This document shows, piece after piece, positions 17,712-26,424 of a stretch of 64,000 bases of DNA. The number at the start of each line of letters is the position of its first letter. The first letter of the stretch is position 1. Source of the DNA: JAPHTQ01 sp050288165 (GTDB lineage: Bacteria; Pseudomonadota; Gammaproteobacteria; Thiohalomonadales; Thiohalomonadaceae); NCBI GenBank assembly GCA_050288165.1, contig JBNKDG010000009.1, forward strand, positions 62,001 to 126,000. Reading direction: 5' to 3'. The notes below the pieces were generated by a model. The model was not told the origin of the DNA, did not search any database, and was given only the letters and a program-made list of their open reading frames with translations. The translations under genes were made by a program, and so were the position numbers.

Positions 17712-18404
17712 TTACTGTTCCAGCCAGTCGAGTCGATAACCGTACTGGTAGACAGCTGTTAATTGCCAGCCATGTTCCGGTATCAGCTCCAGCTTTTTGC
17801 GTAGACGACTGATGTGGGTATCGACGGTACGCGTATTGATATTGGCGGATTGACGCCAGACCTTCTCCAGCAACTCCTGACGGGTGATGATCTGCCCCAG
17901 ATTGCTCAGCAGGTAGTGAGCCAGGCTGAACTCCTTCTGCGTCAGGGTCACCAGTTGACCATTTTTGTGTAGCTGACGGCTATGGGTGTCCAGTTCGAAG
18001 GGACCGAAGCGCATCTTGGTTGGCTTGCTTTGCGGGCGGAACCGGCGTCGGGAGAGGGCATCGATGCGCGCCAGTAATTCCATTTGTCGCGGCGGTTTGA
18101 CCAGATAGTCGTCGGCACCATTCTTTAGTGCGGCAACGATATCCTTCTCTTCGTCACGGCAGGTAAGGAACATGATCGGCAGTGTTTGTCCCTGTTCGCC
18201 ACGCAGGATGCGCAACAATTCCAGACCGCTAATGTCGGGCATTCCCCAATCGAGGAGTAACAGGTCGAAATGGTTGCTTTTGCGCGCCTCCTGCAGGTAG
18301 GCCTCGCAGGTATCGAAACTAATACAGCTATGTCCCGCATCCTCAATCCATGTGCAGACGGGTTTACGCTGTATGGGGTCATCTTCGACAAATGCTATTT
18401 TCAC
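17712..18404 (-). CDS. orphan OmpR-family response regulator
   Basis: 230 residues: a receiver with EDD at 7-9, Asp52 in LLLLDWGMPD and Lys in LVKPPRQ, plus a winged-helix DNA-binding domain (LTQKEFSLAHYLLSN, NTRTVDTHISRLRKKL). No kinase gene is adjacent. It is divergent from the HupH-like gene at 18497 across 92 bp, which makes control of the group 3b hydrogenase operon possible but unproven. Confidence 0.9.
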   Translation of the reverse strand: MKIAFVEDDPIQRKPVCTWIEDAGHSCISFDTCEAYLQEARKSNHFDLLLLDWGMPDISGLELLRILRGEQGQTLPIMFLTCRDEEKDIVAALKNGADDYLVKPPRQMELLARIDALSRRRFRPQSKPTKMRFGPFELDTHSRQLHKNGQLVTLTQKEFSLAHYLLSNLGQIITRQELLEKVWRQSANINTRTVDTHISRLRKKLELIPEHGWQLTAVYQYGYRLDWLEQ

Positions 18405-18496
18405 GGAAGCTTCCCTTGTTCCAGTGTGGACATACCACGAAAGTATAGTCGTAATGTCTCTGAAGTGTTAAGAAAACGAAATAATTGTAAAGCCAA

Positions 18497-18958
18497 ATGG
18501 GTGGAAACATGGTCGATGACGAAAAGTATGGCGCACAGCCGGTGACGGTCCATTTTCAGACTGAAGCGGGAGATGCGGTCAGCCATGTCCTGCAACAGAT
18601 TGTCCAACTGCTGGAGGCGCTACTCAAGGATGACGAACCTGGGCATATCGACCTGGAGCAGTCGGGACTGTCGCTGGAGGAACGCCTGGTACTGCAGCAG
18701 ATGTTGGGAGAAAACGGCACCCAGGCCGAGGCGCTCGACTATGGACACACCCTGATTCACTCAACCGGTATTCCCGGTGTCTGGTGGATTCAGCACCTTG
18801 ATGCGACAGATCACCTTATCGGCGAATTTATCGAAGTGAACTACGCCCCAGAGGCGCTGATCGTGGGGACAGAAGAGGTTCGCGATGGGCGTGACGCGCT
18901 CAAGGCCCGTTTATTCGAGGCCGGGATGGCACGTAACCGACGTAAGCCAACACTTTGA
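18497..18958 (+). CDS. second HupH/HyaF C-terminal-domain protein
   Basis: 153 residues. It is homologous to the protein at 7252-7668, with the shared block TGIPGVWWIQH then GEFIEVNYAPEALIV. It is again a single C-terminal domain. An ATG at 18497 is used; an internal one four codons later is equally possible. It lies 134 bp upstream of the group 3b operon, whereas the first copy sits inside the Isp operon, so each hydrogenase seems to have its own copy. A basic extension (MARNRRKPTL) ends the protein. Confidence 0.82.
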   Translation: MGGNMVDDEKYGAQPVTVHFQTEAGDAVSHVLQQIVQLLEALLKDDEPGHIDLEQSGLSLEERLVLQQMLGENGTQAEALDYGHTLIHSTGIPGVWWIQHLDATDHLIGEFIEVNYAPEALIVGTEEVRDGRDALKARLFEAGMARNRRKPTL

Positions 18959-19092
18959 ATTATTTGAGGTGGACGCCGCTTCCATTAAGCCCGGCAGCGT
19001 CTAGACTTTATCCCGATCTTCGGAAGTCAGGACCTTCAGGTGTATTGGATGAGTGTGGTTTTGGTTAAAACACTACAGACGGCAAACCCGGG

Positions 19093-20199
19093 ATGGCAGT
19101 CATGAATCAGTATGCCTTTCTCCCCCATAACAGGCTCCACGAATTGTTTCAGTGGCTACAGCAGCAGGGGTATCGGGTTATCGGCCCACAGGTGCGTGAC
19201 GGCGCCATCCAGTACCGTGATCTCGACTCGGTGGATGAGTTGCCATGGGGGGTGACCCAGACCCAGTTCCCCGGTGAGTACCGCTTGCAGCAGAATGGTC
19301 ATCCTGGTGCCTTTGCCTGGGCCAATGGCCCACAGGCGCTGAAGCCCTATCTGTTTGCCCCCCATGAAACCCTCTGGCGTGTCAGCCGCAGCGAGGAGGG
19401 CAAGCTTGGTTTTTCCACGCCGCTGCCCGAAGGGCCGCCACTGGCGGTGATAGGGGTGCGTGCCTGCGACCTGGCGGCGCTGGCGATCCACGACCGCCAC
19501 TTTCTCGGCGATACCCCGGACGCCCACTACGCGGCTCGGCGGGAGAAGATGCTGCTGATTGCGGTCAACTGCAGCCACCCGGCCGCCACCTGTTTCTGCG
19601 CCAGCACCGGCGACGGCCCGGAGGTCACACAGCCGTTTGATCTGTTGCTGGATGAACTGAATGACGGTTTCGTCCTGCAGGCTGGCAGCGATATTGGCAA
19701 CAACCTGATGACGCATCTGGCGCTGCAACCTCCCAGTGATACTCAACTGACTACCGCAGAGCACCAACGGCGTGCCGCCAGCCTGCAACAACGCCGTCTG
19801 CCGTCGCAGAATCTGCGTGAGGCACTATTCGCCAATCTGGAGCACCCACGCTGGCAGGAGGTGGGTAGCCGCTGCCTCGCCTGCGGTAGCTGTACCTCGG
19901 TCTGTCCTACCTGTTTCTGTCACGGCGAGCAGGAGGTCCCGGCACTGGATGGTGCTTCCAGCGACCATGTTCGTCAGTGGGACTCCTGCTTTAGCGTCAA
20001 CCACAGCTATATCCATGGTCTGGTGATCCGCGCCGAGACACCGCAACGTTATCGCCAGTGGCTGAGCCACAAGCTGGGGAGCTGGCACGAACAGTTCGGT
20101 CGTTCCGGTTGCGTTGGTTGCGGCCGCTGCATCAGCTGGTGCCCGGTCGGTATCGACATCACCGAAGAGGCGACGGTGATTTGCGGAGGTGGCCAATGA
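19093..20199 (+). CDS. group 3b hydrogenase beta subunit (HydB/HyhB, 4Fe-4S)
   Basis: 368 residues. It belongs to the sulfhydrogenase beta / anaerobic sulfite reductase A family. Two [4Fe-4S] motifs are visible in the C-terminal half: CLACGSCTSVCPTCFC and GCVGCGRCISWCPVG. The N-terminal half contains the family block IGVRACDLAAL. It carries electrons between the diaphorase subunit and the small subunit. ATG 19093 or 19102 could be the start. It ends with an ATGA overlap into the gamma subunit, and the five-gene operon is coupled throughout. Confidence 0.92.
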   Translation: MAVMNQYAFLPHNRLHELFQWLQQQGYRVIGPQVRDGAIQYRDLDSVDELPWGVTQTQFPGEYRLQQNGHPGAFAWANGPQALKPYLFAPHETLWRVSRSEEGKLGFSTPLPEGPPLAVIGVRACDLAALAIHDRHFLGDTPDAHYAARREKMLLIAVNCSHPAATCFCASTGDGPEVTQPFDLLLDELNDGFVLQAGSDIGNNLMTHLALQPPSDTQLTTAEHQRRAASLQQRRLPSQNLREALFANLEHPRWQEVGSRCLACGSCTSVCPTCFCHGEQEVPALDGASSDHVRQWDSCFSVNHSYIHGLVIRAETPQRYRQWLSHKLGSWHEQFGRSGCVGCGRCISWCPVGIDITEEATVICGGGQ

Positions 20200-21032
20200 A
20201 CGGTAACCGGCAGCTCCACGAGGCGCAGATCGTCGATCGTATTCAGGAGACGCCCAATATCTTCACCCTGCGCCTGCGCTTTACCGATCCTCAGGTGCAT
20301 GCCGACTACAGTTTTGAGCCGGGGCAGTTCAACATGCTCTATCTCTATGGCGTCGGTGAGGTGGCTATCTCCATCGTCTCCGATCCGCAGGACGAACACA
20401 TGTATGACCACACCATTCGCGCCGTGGGTCGGGTGACCAACGCCCTGGCCCGGCTACGGGTGGGCGATCGGATCGGAGTGCGTGGTCCCTATGGTCGCGG
20501 TTGGCCGATGAAAGAGTCGGAGGGGCAGGATGTGGTGATTGCCACTGGTGGTCTCGGTTGTGCCCCGGTGGTATCGGTGATCAATTATGTGTTGCGCCGT
20601 CGTGAGCGTTACAACCGCCTGATTATCATGCAGGGGGTCAAGCATGCCGACGATCTGATCTGGCGTAACCGCTATCAGGAGTGGAGCAAGATGCCCGATA
20701 CCCAGGTGCTGCTCGCCGCCGATGAAGGCGGGCCGCTGTGGCCGTGGCATGTGGGAAATATTTCCGTGTTGCTGGACAAGGCCAACATCGATCCGCAGAA
20801 AAGCGTGGTGATGATGTGCGGTCCCGAGGGGATGATGGTGGCAGTGGCGAAAGAGCTGACCAACCGCCGCCAGGTGCCGGAAGATCGGGTCTGGCTGAGC
20901 ATGGAGCGCAACATGCAGTGCGGCGCGGGCAAGTGTGGTCACTGCCAGCACGGCGGACGCTTCGTCTGCAAGGATGGCCCGGTATTCAACTATACCGAGA
21001 TCAAACCGCTGCTCGGCGTGAGGGGGTTCTGA
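20196..21032 (+). CDS. group 3b hydrogenase gamma subunit (FAD/NAD(P)H diaphorase)
   Basis: 278 residues from ATG 20196. It has a ferredoxin-reductase fold: FAD domain (FEPGQFNMLYLYGVGE, RGPYGRGWP), NAD(P) domain (VIATGGLGCAPV, MMCGPEGMM) and a C-terminal [2Fe-2S] site with four cysteines in MQCGAGKCGHCQ plus the Cys of RFVCKDGPVF, as in PyrK and HydG. It exchanges electrons with NADH or NADPH. It overlaps the beta subunit (ATGA) and the delta subunit (TGATG). Confidence 0.93.
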   Translation: MNGNRQLHEAQIVDRIQETPNIFTLRLRFTDPQVHADYSFEPGQFNMLYLYGVGEVAISIVSDPQDEHMYDHTIRAVGRVTNALARLRVGDRIGVRGPYGRGWPMKESEGQDVVIATGGLGCAPVVSVINYVLRRRERYNRLIIMQGVKHADDLIWRNRYQEWSKMPDTQVLLAADEGGPLWPWHVGNISVLLDKANIDPQKSVVMMCGPEGMMVAVAKELTNRRQVPEDRVWLSMERNMQCGAGKCGHCQHGGRFVCKDGPVFNYTEIKPLLGVRGF

Positions 21033-21811
21033 TGGCCAGGCCCAAGGTCGCGGTACACAAATTCTCCTCCTGCGATGGCTGCCAGCTCGCCTTTCTCAAT
21101 GCGGGTGAAGCGCTGATCACCCTAACCGAACTGGTCGACATCGTCCATTTTGCCGAGGCCGGTTTCTATTGCGAAGACACTCTGGTTGACGTCGCCTTTA
21201 TCGAGGGGAGCATCAGTACGCCGGAGGAGAAACAGCGCATTCACGACATTCGTGAAAACAGTCGCTTTCTGGTCACCATCGGTGCCTGCGCCACCGCCGG
21301 TGGCCTGCAGGCGTTGCGCAACATGCATGACCACAAACAGTGGATTAAAGACATCTACGCACAACACAAGGTGATCAGCCTGCTGGCCGATTCGGTGCCG
21401 ATCAGCGAACACGTCAAGGTGGATCTTGAGCTTTGGGGTTGCCCGGTTAACGGCAAGCAGGTGCTGGGTGCGGTGCGTTCGTTGTTGTTCGGCGTGTTGC
21501 CGGTGCAGGAGCAGGACAAGGTCTGCCTGGAGTGCAAACGGCAACAGAATGTCTGCGTTACCGTGGCCCGTGGCGAACCGTGCATGGGGCCGGTGACCCG
21601 CAGCGGTTGCGGTGCCATCTGTCCCGAGATCGAGCGTGGCTGCTATGCCTGCTACGGCCCGGCGGATCGACCCAACACTTCGGCATTGGCCAACCGCTTT
21701 GAAGGACTGGGTTTGATGCCCGACGATATCGCGCGACGTTTCCTCTTTATCAATAATCGTGCCCCGGCATTTCATGTGGAAGGATTGAAGTGGCAGGGGA
21801 AGAAATTATGA
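21032..21811 (+). CDS. group 3b hydrogenase small (delta) subunit
   Basis: 259 residues. No signal peptide, so the enzyme is cytoplasmic. Cysteines for the proximal cluster are in FSSCDGCQLAF, with TIGACATAGGL and LWGCPVNG completing the site; further cysteines are in CLECKRQQNVCV, CMGPVTRSGCGAICP and GCYACYGP, as expected for three [4Fe-4S] clusters in HyhS/HydD-type subunits. Coupled upstream by TGATG and downstream by ATGA. Confidence 0.94.
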   Translation: MARPKVAVHKFSSCDGCQLAFLNAGEALITLTELVDIVHFAEAGFYCEDTLVDVAFIEGSISTPEEKQRIHDIRENSRFLVTIGACATAGGLQALRNMHDHKQWIKDIYAQHKVISLLADSVPISEHVKVDLELWGCPVNGKQVLGAVRSLLFGVLPVQEQDKVCLECKRQQNVCVTVARGEPCMGPVTRSGCGAICPEIERGCYACYGPADRPNTSALANRFEGLGLMPDDIARRFLFINNRAPAFHVEGLKWQGKKL

Positions 21812-23133
21812 GCGAGCGCAAGGCGATCCATATCAAGGTACCGGTACTGACTCGCGTCGAAGGCGAGGGCGCGTTGGATCTTGACGTGCGCGACGGTCGG
21901 ATTGAAAAAGTGCAACTACGCATCTTCGAGCCGCCGCGTCTGTTCGAAAAATTCCTTGAAGGGCGCAGTTATCAGGAAGTGCCCGATATCGTCGCGCGCA
22001 TCTGCGGTATCTGTCCGGTGGCCTACCAGATGAGTGCCAGTCATGCTATCGAATCGATCTTCGGTGTCGATCCCGGACCGTGGGTGCGCAGTATGCGCCG
22101 TCTGTTCTATTGCGGTGAATGGATAGAATCCCATGCGTTGCATATTCACCTTCTGGCGGCTCCCGATTTTCTCGGCTGCGGCAATGCGATTGAGATGTCG
22201 GGGAAGTATCCGGAAGAGGTGAAACGCGGCCTGCGTCTGCAGGCACTGGGTAACAAGATCCTGCGTGCACTTGGTGGTCGATCTGTTCACCCGGTCGGCG
22301 CACTGGTTGGTGGTTTCTATCATTCCCCTGATCGGAAAACGATGCAGACGCTGCTGGATGAGTGCCGCGAGGCATTGCCGATGGTTGAGTCGTTGGTGGA
22401 CTGGGTTGCCACTTTGCCTCTGCCCGACGATGAGCAGGAGTTTGTCAGTGTCGCACTGCGTCATCCGGATGAATATCCGTTCAACGAAGGGCGCCTGGTC
22501 AGTAGTGATGGTCTCGATATCGACATCAGTGAATACCATGACTATTTCCGTGAAGTTCACGTGGCGCATTCCACTGCGCTGCACGGGCGCTATTTCCCCG
22601 GCGGTTACAAGGATGGTGAAGAGGGTATCCCCTATCTGGTCGGTCCACTGGCACGGGTGAATCTCAATTTCAAACAATTACCACAGGTGGTGCAGGACGA
22701 TCTCACCCGCAGCGGTGTCCAGTTCCCCAGCAAGAACATGTTCCATAGTGCACTGGCCCGTGCTGCAGAGTTGCACTACTGCATTCTGGAAGCGATAGCC
22801 ATTCTGGAAAATTACCAGCCGACTGAGTCGCCGCATGTGGCGGTGACGCCGAAAGCGGGGATCGGTTTTGGTTGCACCGAGGCGCCGCGTGGAATTCTCT
22901 GGCACCGCTATGAAATGGATGGGGAGGGCAAGGTCGTCAAGGCGACCATCACGCCGCCGACCAGTCAAAATCAGGCGCGCATCGAAGAGGATCTGAAGCA
23001 GTCGCTGGAGTGTCGTGGTTTCGACTGTAGTGACGATGAACTACGTCGACGTGGTGAACAGGTGATCCGTAACTACGATCCGTGTATCTCCTGTGCCACC
23101 CATTTTCTCAAAGTGAATGTCACACGACGTTGA
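21808..23133 (+). CDS. group 3b hydrogenase large (alpha) subunit
   Basis: 441 residues. It carries the NiFe site: L1 motif RICGICPVAYQ (Cys66, Cys69) and L2 motif DPCISCATH (Cys426, Cys429, His432). Nine residues follow the His and would be cleaved by the protease encoded next, whose start lies 17 nt inside this gene. The order beta-gamma-delta-alpha is that of group 3b sulfhydrogenases, which couple H2 to NAD(P) and in archaea can reduce polysulfide. Here NAD(P)H-linked H2 cycling is the safer reading. Confidence 0.95.
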   Translation: MSERKAIHIKVPVLTRVEGEGALDLDVRDGRIEKVQLRIFEPPRLFEKFLEGRSYQEVPDIVARICGICPVAYQMSASHAIESIFGVDPGPWVRSMRRLFYCGEWIESHALHIHLLAAPDFLGCGNAIEMSGKYPEEVKRGLRLQALGNKILRALGGRSVHPVGALVGGFYHSPDRKTMQTLLDECREALPMVESLVDWVATLPLPDDEQEFVSVALRHPDEYPFNEGRLVSSDGLDIDISEYHDYFREVHVAHSTALHGRYFPGGYKDGEEGIPYLVGPLARVNLNFKQLPQVVQDDLTRSGVQFPSKNMFHSALARAAELHYCILEAIAILENYQPTESPHVAVTPKAGIGFGCTEAPRGILWHRYEMDGEGKVVKATITPPTSQNQARIEEDLKQSLECRGFDCSDDELRRRGEQVIRNYDPCISCATHFLKVNVTRR

Positions 23134-23563
23134 AGTGCCGCTGCGGGTGATCGGTATCGGTTCACCGTTTGGTGACGATACGCTTGGCTGGCAGGCGCTT
23201 GAACGATTGCGCGATGAGTTGGATGTTTTCCCTCACGGTGCGGAACTGCATACACTGGATCGTCCAGGCAGCAGCTTGATTCCGTTGCTGGAAGATAGTA
23301 ACGCGGTGGTGTTGATCGATGCGATGCAGTCGGGGCAGTCGCCCGGTACAGTTCAACGTCTGTTACTATCCGAACTGCTGACGCAGGCGCAAACACCTTC
23401 CACTCACTCACTCGGTGTCGCAGAAACGTTGGCCATGGCGGAACAGTTGCAGGTGTTGCCTGAGAAACTGTTTATCTATGGTGTTGAGATGGGCGCAGCC
23501 GCAGCAACATGGTATCCACAACTTCTACAACAGTTACTTGTCGACCTGTCAGAACTCCAGTGA
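23117..23563 (+). CDS. hydrogenase maturation endopeptidase for the group 3b enzyme
   Basis: 148 residues of the HybD/HycI fold. Ligand positions: Asp21 in GIGSPFGDDTLGW (the usual Glu is Asp here), Asp68 in VVLIDAMQSG and His97 in STHSLG. It overlaps the large-subunit gene by 17 nt and is the last gene of the operon. Its C-terminus overlaps the convergent outer-membrane protein gene by 15 bp. Confidence 0.9.
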   Translation: MSHDVEVPLRVIGIGSPFGDDTLGWQALERLRDELDVFPHGAELHTLDRPGSSLIPLLEDSNAVVLIDAMQSGQSPGTVQRLLLSELLTQAQTPSTHSLGVAETLAMAEQLQVLPEKLFIYGVEMGAAAATWYPQLLQQLLVDLSELQ

Positions 23564-24322
23564 AAATGAAGTTTTGAATGTAGCATCGCGCTTTTCCACA
23601 CCTAACGGCGGTTGACTGTCGAAGCGTAAGTTATACGAAACCACCAGTGACAGCAGGTCGGTGAGTTTTACCTTGAGCGCCGCCTGTTCCAGCATACGAT
23701 AGTCGTCGGGATTACCGCTGGCGGGCTGGTAATAGGTGGTGCTCATTAGTGCCGTGTCGGGATTAAGCTGGTATTTAAGCAGCAGATAACTGTTACCGCG
23801 CCAGAGTGTTTCCGTGCCCGCATCGGCATAGCTGTCATCAATGCGTTCTTCACTGTGGTAAGCACCTAGACCGAAAAAGATCGAGCCGCTGTTTTCCACT
23901 TCATACAAGGTGAAGCGCAGTCCACCACCGACTAGACCACGGTACTCAAGACGGGCGAACTGATCCTTTTCCATCTGTAGATAGGCTTCCCATGCCAGTG
24001 TGGGACGAAACTGTTGAATGTGACGTAGATGGGCGAAGGCTTTGTCGCTGCTTTTAATTCCAGCGCTCTTGGCGTAATCGGCGCTGAGTAGCAGGAAGTC
24101 GGTTGACTCTCCCTGATGCCATTGCAGACGAGAACCGAGGCTGTATTCTTCTTTCTCGGTGTTGCCGGAAGTGTTGCTGACAGAGAGTTCAACGTTGCCG
24201 CTGAAACCCTCCTTCTGTTTGCTGGTATGTACACCTTCCATGCTGACGATGGCGTAAGCATTGCTGCTTAGTGTGAGAACAGTGGTCGTAGCGATGAGTA
24301 CAGCGGTAAAGCGGTAAAGCAT
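23549..24322 (-). CDS. DUF481/YdiY-like outer-membrane beta-barrel protein
   Basis: 257 residues with a Sec signal (MLYRFTAVLIATTTVLTLSSNAYA). The mature part starts with GFSGNVELSVSNTSGNTEKEEY, the salt-inducible outer-membrane (DUF481) hallmark, and continues as alternating beta strands ending in a C-terminal Phe (KTSFSLEF), the BAM recognition signal. Role unknown. It lies 15 bp upstream of the SDR gene stop in the same direction, so it may be the downstream end of a different unit: the SDR is transcribed toward it. Confidence 0.8.
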   Translation of the reverse strand: MLYRFTAVLIATTTVLTLSSNAYAIVSMEGVHTSKQKEGFSGNVELSVSNTSGNTEKEEYSLGSRLQWHQGESTDFLLLSADYAKSAGIKSSDKAFAHLRHIQQFRPTLAWEAYLQMEKDQFARLEYRGLVGGGLRFTLYEVENSGSIFFGLGAYHSEERIDDSYADAGTETLWRGNSYLLLKYQLNPDTALMSTTYYQPASGNPDDYRMLEQAALKVKLTDLLSLVVSYNLRFDSQPPLGVEKRDATFKTSFSLEF

Positions 24323-24337
24323 GATAATAAAGGTTCC

Positions 24338-25195
24338 TTAACGGTTTTCGCCTTTGGAAACACGGCGCAATACCCAATCAAGTGCGCTATGCGGTAACAG
24401 GCGTTTAAGAGTAGCAAAGAGATAGGTAGGGAAGGTGACGTAGTAGCGTACCTTCGGGCGGGACGATTCCAGTGCATGAATGACCTTTTCCAGTACCGCT
24501 TCTGGAGGCAGGGTAAAGGGCGCAGCAGGACCATCCTTGTTGAGTCGCGTTTCCAGCCCTTCATAGATCGTACGGAAAGGGCTGTTGTCCCTGTCGATGT
24601 TCTGTCGATATTTTTCCATTGCGTTGGCACGGAAGCGACTGATGATCGGACCTGGTTCGATCAGGCTGACATGAATATCGGTACCGTGCAGTTCCAGACG
24701 TAGCGTATCGGTCAAACCCTCCAGCGCAAATTTGCTGCTGTTATAGGCACCGCGAAACGGCAGGGCGATCAGTCCCAGCACCGAGCTGTTGTGGATGATG
24801 CGGCCATAGCCCTGCTGGCGCATCACCTTGAGCACACGGCAGGTCAGTTCATGAGTGCCGAAGAGATTGGTTTCGAATTGTTCTCGCAATACATCACGGC
24901 GCAGATCTTCCACCGCACCGGGCTGGCCATAGGCACCATTGTTGAACAGGGCGTCGAGTTTGCCGTCGGTCAGTTGCAGCACTTCGAGTACCGCACGATT
25001 GATCGAAACACTGTCGGTCAGGTCGAGATGAAACGCCTCCAGACCGCGCTCGCGCAGCATGGAGACATCCTTTTTCTGCCGTGCGGTGGCGAAAACCCGA
25101 TAGCCTCGTGCCTGCAGCCCTTCCGCCACGCATAGGCCGATGCCGCTGGCGCAGCCGGTGATGAGGATGCTTTTACCCTGCTGTTTGGGCTTCAT
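24338..25195 (-). CDS. short-chain dehydrogenase/reductase
   Basis: 285 residues from ATG 25195 (MKPKQQGKS). Classical SDR: the cofactor site TGCASGIG, the NNGAYGQPG block, catalytic Ser in HNSSVLG, and YNSSKFALEG for Tyr-x3-Lys. The C-terminal extension is hydrophobic and basic (VTFPTYLFATLKRLLP), similar to SDRs acting on lipids or sterol-like substrates at membranes. The substrate cannot be named. It reads into the DUF481 gene with 15 bp between them. Confidence 0.9.
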   Translation of the reverse strand: MKPKQQGKSILITGCASGIGLCVAEGLQARGYRVFATARQKKDVSMLRERGLEAFHLDLTDSVSINRAVLEVLQLTDGKLDALFNNGAYGQPGAVEDLRRDVLREQFETNLFGTHELTCRVLKVMRQQGYGRIIHNSSVLGLIALPFRGAYNSSKFALEGLTDTLRLELHGTDIHVSLIEPGPIISRFRANAMEKYRQNIDRDNSPFRTIYEGLETRLNKDGPAAPFTLPPEAVLEKVIHALESSRPKVRYYVTFPTYLFATLKRLLPHSALDWVLRRVSKGENR

Positions 25196-25265
25196 TGATT
25201 GAGATTCCTGCCGATAAGGGTGAATGGGCGAAAGGTTAACATTGATGAGGATGGGGTGACAGCCG

Positions 25266-25754
25266 ATGGTGTTGGATAGACGAGCCATTTTCCTGATGTG
25301 GGTGCTGTTGTTGGCGCAACAGGCGTTTGCAGAGGATGGCATACAACTGGAGCGGCTTGGTTTCGGTGGCGGTTTCGGTTCGGCCACTGTGCCTGAATTC
25401 ACAGAGTCGAAATCGGTGATCCAGCTTTACGCCACCTATCGTACCGACGGTATGTACGGCCTGGGATCTGACAACTACTCGCTGAGCGCCGAGCTGGGCT
25501 ATATCGATGTCAGCGATACCCCGCGGGACGGTTTCTGGCTGACGCCACTGGTGGCATGGCATGTCACCGATCTTGTTGATCTACTGTTCCGTGCCGGGCT
25601 GGAGTATGGCGATGATATCGGTGCGGTCTACGGCGCAGGTATCTCCTACCAGTTGGAGCGGAATATGGCGGTCAGGCTGGAGTATGTGGCACACCCTTAT
25701 GCCAACGTTTTGCAGGTCAATGTCGTTTACTATCCCTGGTCCTGGCCATTCTGA
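25266..25754 (+). CDS. small outer-membrane beta-barrel protein
   Basis: 162 residues: a signal peptide (about residues 1-22, ending in AFA), then a glycine-rich start and about eight amphipathic strands (VIQLYATYRT, YSLSAELGYIDV, FWLTPLVAWHV, LLFRAGLEYG, AVYGAGISYQL, MAVRLEYVAH, VLQVNVVYYPW). Ends in WPF with terminal Phe. It resembles OmpW/OmpA-type eight-stranded barrels, but I do not recognise a specific family. Ends 1 bp from the convergent DUF1614 gene. Confidence 0.7.
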   Translation: MVLDRRAIFLMWVLLLAQQAFAEDGIQLERLGFGGGFGSATVPEFTESKSVIQLYATYRTDGMYGLGSDNYSLSAELGYIDVSDTPRDGFWLTPLVAWHVTDLVDLLFRAGLEYGDDIGAVYGAGISYQLERNMAVRLEYVAHPYANVLQVNVVYYPWSWPF

Positions 25755-25755
25755 A

Positions 25756-26421
25756 CTACGCCAGCAGTACGGCAACGATACCGGTGATAAAGACACCGTC
25801 GAAGGTACCGGCACCGCCGATGGAGGCGATGGGACTATTCATACGGCGAATATCCTTTAGCCGTAGCAGGTCCGCACCGATCAAGACGCCCAATGTTCCG
25901 CTGATATAGGCCAATGGCGCGCTCATGTTGGGATCGATTACCACGGCGATCAATGCGGCACTGAACGGGGCGATCAGGATCGGCATGCCGATACCGAGTC
26001 CCCTCACCGGGCGGCTGACGAAGTAACTTATCATTGTGACGAAAAAGACTGCCTGGAAGACCGGTAGCAGTGAGATTTCACTGAAACGGATCAGATAGAG
26101 GCAGAAGGCGACAGGGATCAGTCCGCCGCCGACGTTCATGACTATCAGCACACGATTGTTGAGGTTCCATAGGGGAAAGCCGGGAAACTGCGGTTCGTCG
26201 GGCGGGAGTTCGGCAGGTGGTTGCAGATCGACACGCATGCGAAACAACGGCAGGTTGACCATGCTGCCTATCAATGACGAGACCAGTAGCAGGTAGGCGG
26301 AGTAGGCGGAGAGTCCCAGCTTCTCGAAAGCGATACGTACCAGGCCGTACTGCACCAGAAAGATCAAAAAGCCAAAGACAAACAGCATTGTGATCAGGTT
26401 GCGTGGTGCCGGTCTCGGCAT
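25756..26421 (-). CDS. DUF1614 multi-spanning membrane protein
   Basis: 221 residues with about six membrane helices. The C-terminus has the family-typical block SIGGAGTFDGVFITGIVAVLLA-like sequence, and the centre has GGGLIP and PVRGLGIGMP. Function unknown. It lies 3 bp after the PRPP-synthetase-like gene in the same direction, so it belongs to the same transcript as the nucleotide phosphorylase, which suggests a role in nucleotide or pentose metabolism or transport (inference). Confidence 0.75.
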   Translation of the reverse strand: MPRPAPRNLITMLFVFGFLIFLVQYGLVRIAFEKLGLSAYSAYLLLVSSLIGSMVNLPLFRMRVDLQPPAELPPDEPQFPGFPLWNLNNRVLIVMNVGGGLIPVAFCLYLIRFSEISLLPVFQAVFFVTMISYFVSRPVRGLGIGMPILIAPFSAALIAVVIDPNMSAPLAYISGTLGVLIGADLLRLKDIRRMNSPIASIGGAGTFDGVFITGIVAVLLA

Positions 26422-26424
26422 GGT

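Noticed and set aside
19093..23563. Group 3b cluster as an anaerobic sulfite reductase operon
   Set aside because: Beta and gamma subunits resemble AsrA/AsrB, but the delta and alpha subunits carry clear hydrogenase motifs and a protease follows.
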